A stretch of 12,809 nucleotides of DNA from Candidatus Sulfopaludibacter sp. SbA3. Lineage in GTDB: Bacteria > Acidobacteriota > Terriglobia > Bryobacterales > Bryobacteraceae. The notes beneath the pieces are model-generated. The model worked only from the letters and a program-made list of their open reading frames with translations, had not been told where the DNA came from and ran no database searches. Positions 10,140 through 12,809 of this stretch are shown here, in pieces. The stretch covers positions 1 to 12,809 of the forward strand of contig CAMAUG010000081.1 of NCBI GenBank assembly GCA_945861255.1, read 5' to 3'. Positions within the stretch are counted from its first letter, which is position 1. The number at the start of each line of letters is the position of its first letter. Position numbers and translations under genes: made by a program.

Positions 10140-12809
10140 GCTCGATCGCGGAGCGTCAACGCGCTCTCAATGAAATTCTGGCGGATCGCGTTCTGATCCT
10201 GGATGGCGCCATGGGGACCATGCTCCAGCAGCGCGAGTTGACGGCGCAGGACTTCGGCGGCGCGGAACTCGAAGGCTGCAATGAGAATCTGGTGCGGACC
10301 AGGCCGGATGTGATCCTGGACATTCATCGTGCGTACCTGGCCGCCGGCTCAGACATGGTAGAGACCAATTCGTTCGGTAGCACGAAGCTGGTGCTGGACG
10401 AATACGGGCTGGGAAAAGATGCCTATGAATTAAACGTCACGGCGGCGCGCCTGGCCCGGCAGGCGGCGGAGGAGTTCTCCACTTCTTCCAAACCGCGTTT
10501 CGTGGCGGGCGCCATCGGCCCCACTACCAAAGCCATTACGGTGACCGGAGGCGTGACCTTCGCCCAACTGATAGAAAACTTTTATGAGCAGGCTCGCGGC
10601 CTGACGGATGGCGGAGCGGATATTCTGCTGGTGGAAACCTGCCAGGATACCCGTAACGTAAAGGCCGCGCTGATTGCCATTGACCGCGTGCAGCACGAAC
10701 GAGGGCTGCGCGTCCCGACGATTGTCTCCGGAACCATTGAGGCCATGGGCACCACGCTGGCCGGGCAGACCGCCGATGCGTTCCTGGCATCCCTTGCGCA
10801 CGCGGACCTGTTGGCGCTGGGCCTGAACTGCGCCACCGGTCCCGAGTTCATGACGGATCACCTTCGGACCATCAGCGAGATGTCTCCGTTCCGCGTTTCC
10901 TGCTATCCGAACGCGGGCTTGCCCAACGAGGAAGGGCAGTACCGGGAGACCCCTGAATCGCTCGCGGCACAGTTGGAACGGTTTCTGGACAACGGCTGGT
11001 TGAACATCGTGGGTGGTTGTTGCGGCACTACCGATGCGCATATCCGGGCCATCGCACGAATGGCCCAGGGCAAGAAGCCGCGCGCGATCCCCCCGCGTTC
11101 CCACCGCGCTTATTATTCGGGCGTCGAACTGATCGAAGCGGAGGAAAGCAACCGCCCGCTGATTGTGGGTGAGCGCACCAACGTCATCGGTTCGCGTCTA
11201 TTCAAGAACCTGGTCGCGGAAGAACAATGGGAAGAATCGAGCGAAATCGCCCGCCGGCAGGTCAAAAACGGAGCGCACATCATTGACGTGTGCCTGCAAA
11301 GCGCCGATCGGGATGAGATTCAGGATATCCCCGCTTTCTATGAGAAGCTGATTCGCAAGATCAAGGCGCCTTTGATGATCGACACCACGGATCCTACGGC
11401 CGTGGAGCTTGCGCTGACCTATTGCCAGGGCAAGAGCATCATCAATTCCATCAATCTGGAAGACGGGGAAGAGAAGTTCGAACGCGTCTGCCCTCTAGCC
11501 AAGCGCTACGGCGCCGCGGTAATCGCCGGATGCATCGACGAGGACCCCCTGCAGGCGCAAGCCTTCACGCGGGAACGTAAATTGGCGGTAGCCGAACGGT
11601 CCTGCGAATTGCTGACCGGGAAGTACGGCATGCACCCGGAGGACGTTATCATCGATCCGCTGGTCTTCCCCTGCGCCACCGGCGATGCGAACTATATCGG
11701 CGGCGCAGTCGAGACCATCGAAGCCATACGGATGGTGAAAGCGGCGCTTCCTTACGTAAAGACGGTGCTTGGGATTTCGAACGTGTCGTTCGGCCTGCCG
11801 GCGGCCGCGCGCGAAGTGGTCAACTCGGTATTTCTGTACCACTGTACGAAGGCGGGTCTGGATCTTGCGATCGTCAACTCCGAAAAGCTGGAGCGCTTTG
11901 CCTCCCTGCCCGAGCAGGAGCGCCTGCTCGCCGAGCACCTCTTGTTCAATACGCCGCCGGACAACGCAACGGATGAAGCCCTGCGCGCGGCTCCGGCCGA
12001 TTGGCGCGAGCAGACCGCCGAACAAAGAATTGCCATCAACCAGTTCCACATTGCCGCAGTCGCTCTGCACTTCCGCGAAGCCGGCGCACGCGTGAAACAG
12101 CGTGCCGAAGATCTGCCTTTGGATCAACGGCTCGGCAATTACATCATTGAAGGAACCAAGGACGGCTTGATCGCCGACCTGGATCGCAAGATGGCCGAAC
12201 CCGCCGCGCCCCTCGACATCGTCAACGGTCCCCTGATGGCCGGCATGGCCGAGGTGGGCCGGCTCTTCAACAACAACGAGCTGATTGTAGCGGAGGTTTT
12301 GCAATCGGCCGAGGCGATGAAGGCCGCGGTCAACCATCTGGAAAAGTTCATGGAAAAGGCCGACACCGCCACCCGAGGCACGGTGCTGCTGGCGACGGTG
12401 AAGGGGGATGTCCACGACATCGGCAAGAATCTGGTGGAGATCATTTTTTCCAATAACGGGTACCGGGTGATTAACCTGGGGATCAAAGTGCCGCCGGAAG
12501 CGCTGATTGCCGCATATCACGAGCACCATCCGGACGTGATCGGCCTGTCTGGCCTGCTGGTCAAAAGTACACAGCAGATGGTCAGCACGGCCAGCGATTT
12601 CAAGACCGCTGGAATCCGCGTGCCGTTGCTGGTCGGTGGGGCGGCGTTATCGGAGAAATTCACGCGCACGAAGATTGCTCCGGCCTATGGTGAAGCCTCT
12701 TGCTACGCGAAGGACGCCATGGCTGGGCTGAAGCTGATGAACCAGATCATGGACCCCGCCGAGCGCGACGCGATTTTGGCGGCCTATCGTTTCACGGAGG
12801 CTGTGGTCG
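10136..12809 (+). CDS. metH: Cobalamin-dependent methionine synthase (MetH), 3'-truncated by the window
   Basis: MetH moves the methyl group of 5-methyltetrahydrofolate via cobalamin to homocysteine. The frame stays open from ATG 10136 to the edge (891 codons) without a frameshift. Homocysteine domain: ILDGAMGTML, zinc ligands C232 in LNCATGP and C295-C296 in GGCCGTT. Pterin domain: from about 343 (IVGERTNVIGS), with DVCLQSADRDE typical of this subtype. Cobalamin module: cap helices near 698-740 (GPLMAGMAEVG, then NNNELIVAEVLQSAEAM), then the B12 domain with DVHDIGKN, where H760 matches the axial ligand H759 of E. coli. IGLSGLL and VGGAAL complete the B12 site. The reactivation (AdoMet-binding) domain, which begins near residue 897 in E. 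coli, would lie beyond the window. ATGA overlap couples it to the preceding fusion enzyme. Confidence 0.97.
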   Translation, partial: MSSIAERQRALNEILADRVLILDGAMGTMLQQRELTAQDFGGAELEGCNENLVRTRPDVILDIHRAYLAAGSDMVETNSFGSTKLVLDEYGLGKDAYELNVTAARLARQAAEEFSTSSKPRFVAGAIGPTTKAITVTGGVTFAQLIENFYEQARGLTDGGADILLVETCQDTRNVKAALIAIDRVQHERGLRVPTIVSGTIEAMGTTLAGQTADAFLASLAHADLLALGLNCATGPEFMTDHLRTISEMSPFRVSCYPNAGLPNEEGQYRETPESLAAQLERFLDNGWLNIVGGCCGTTDAHIRAIARMAQGKKPRAIPPRSHRAYYSGVELIEAEESNRPLIVGERTNVIGSRLFKNLVAEEQWEESSEIARRQVKNGAHIIDVCLQSADRDEIQDIPAFYEKLIRKIKAPLMIDTTDPTAVELALTYCQGKSIINSINLEDGEEKFERVCPLAKRYGAAVIAGCIDEDPLQAQAFTRERKLAVAERSCELLTGKYGMHPEDVIIDPLVFPCATGDANYIGGAVETIEAIRMVKAALPYVKTVLGISNVSFGLPAAAREVVNSVFLYHCTKAGLDLAIVNSEKLERFASLPEQERLLAEHLLFNTPPDNATDEALRAAPADWREQTAEQRIAINQFHIAAVALHFREAGARVKQRAEDLPLDQRLGNYIIEGTKDGLIADLDRKMAEPAAPLDIVNGPLMAGMAEVGRLFNNNELIVAEVLQSAEAMKAAVNHLEKFMEKADTATRGTVLLATVKGDVHDIGKNLVEIIFSNNGYRVINLGIKVPPEALIAAYHEHHPDVIGLSGLLVKSTQQMVSTASDFKTAGIRVPLLVGGAALSEKFTRTKIAPAYGEASCYAKDAMAGLKLMNQIMDPAERDAILAAYRFTEAVV

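Noticed and set aside
11495..12529. A 344-codon - strand frame opposite metH
   Set aside because: It is antisense to a well-conserved metH region, with His/Arg-rich composition typical of shadow frames.

Overview
The window is a GC-rich (roughly 60%), gene-dense bacterial chromosome segment made almost entirely of housekeeping genes. Three features together point to an acidobacterium, most likely of the Bryobacterales/Solibacteraceae type: a PIN/TRAM gene before ispD-ispF, the order phoH-ybeY-corC-era, and a homocysteine methyltransferase/methylenetetrahydrofolate reductase fusion directly before metH. The protein wording also fits. This placement is inference from remembered gene orders; no database was searched.

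Region 1 (1-1445, + strand): the 3' end of a YacL-like PIN/TRAM gene, then ispD and ispF overlapping by 4 nt (GTGA). IspD and IspF are two enzymes of the MEP isoprenoid pathway. Region 2 (3455-1455, - strand): a tight three-gene unit of a membrane-anchored protein of unknown function, a QorA-type quinone oxidoreductase and a RidA-like protein, joined by an ATGA overlap and then a 1-nt gap. It converges on ispF with 9 nt between the stop codons. Region 3 (3456-3998): the only long gap. It holds a possible gene remnant on the - strand, small hairpins, and a large GC-rich imperfect palindrome just before phoH.

Region 4 (3999-8130, + strand): phoH, ybeY, a CBS-domain CorC/HlyC-like membrane protein, era, and a small secreted BON-domain protein. 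PhoH, YbeY and Era are RNA and ribosome-maturation factors that commonly travel together. Spacing is very tight, including an ATGA overlap and a curious five-codon bridge before era. Region 5 (8226-12809, + strand): a 637-residue fusion enzyme and the cobalamin-dependent methionine synthase metH, which overlap by ATGA; metH runs off the window edge. Together they can make 5-methyltetrahydrofolate and pass its methyl group to homocysteine.

Several genes that could start transcription units have a -10-like hexamer a few bases before the start codon and no Shine-Dalgarno sequence, clearest at 8215-8228. This suggests leaderless or near-leaderless mRNAs. I found no tRNA, rRNA, CRISPR array, insertion sequence or phage gene, and no convincing novel defence or mobile system. 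The points most worth a second look are the unknown protein at 2862-3455, the divergent membrane domain of the CorC-like protein, the 21-nt tandem duplication before the BON gene, and the mini-reading frame between corC and era.
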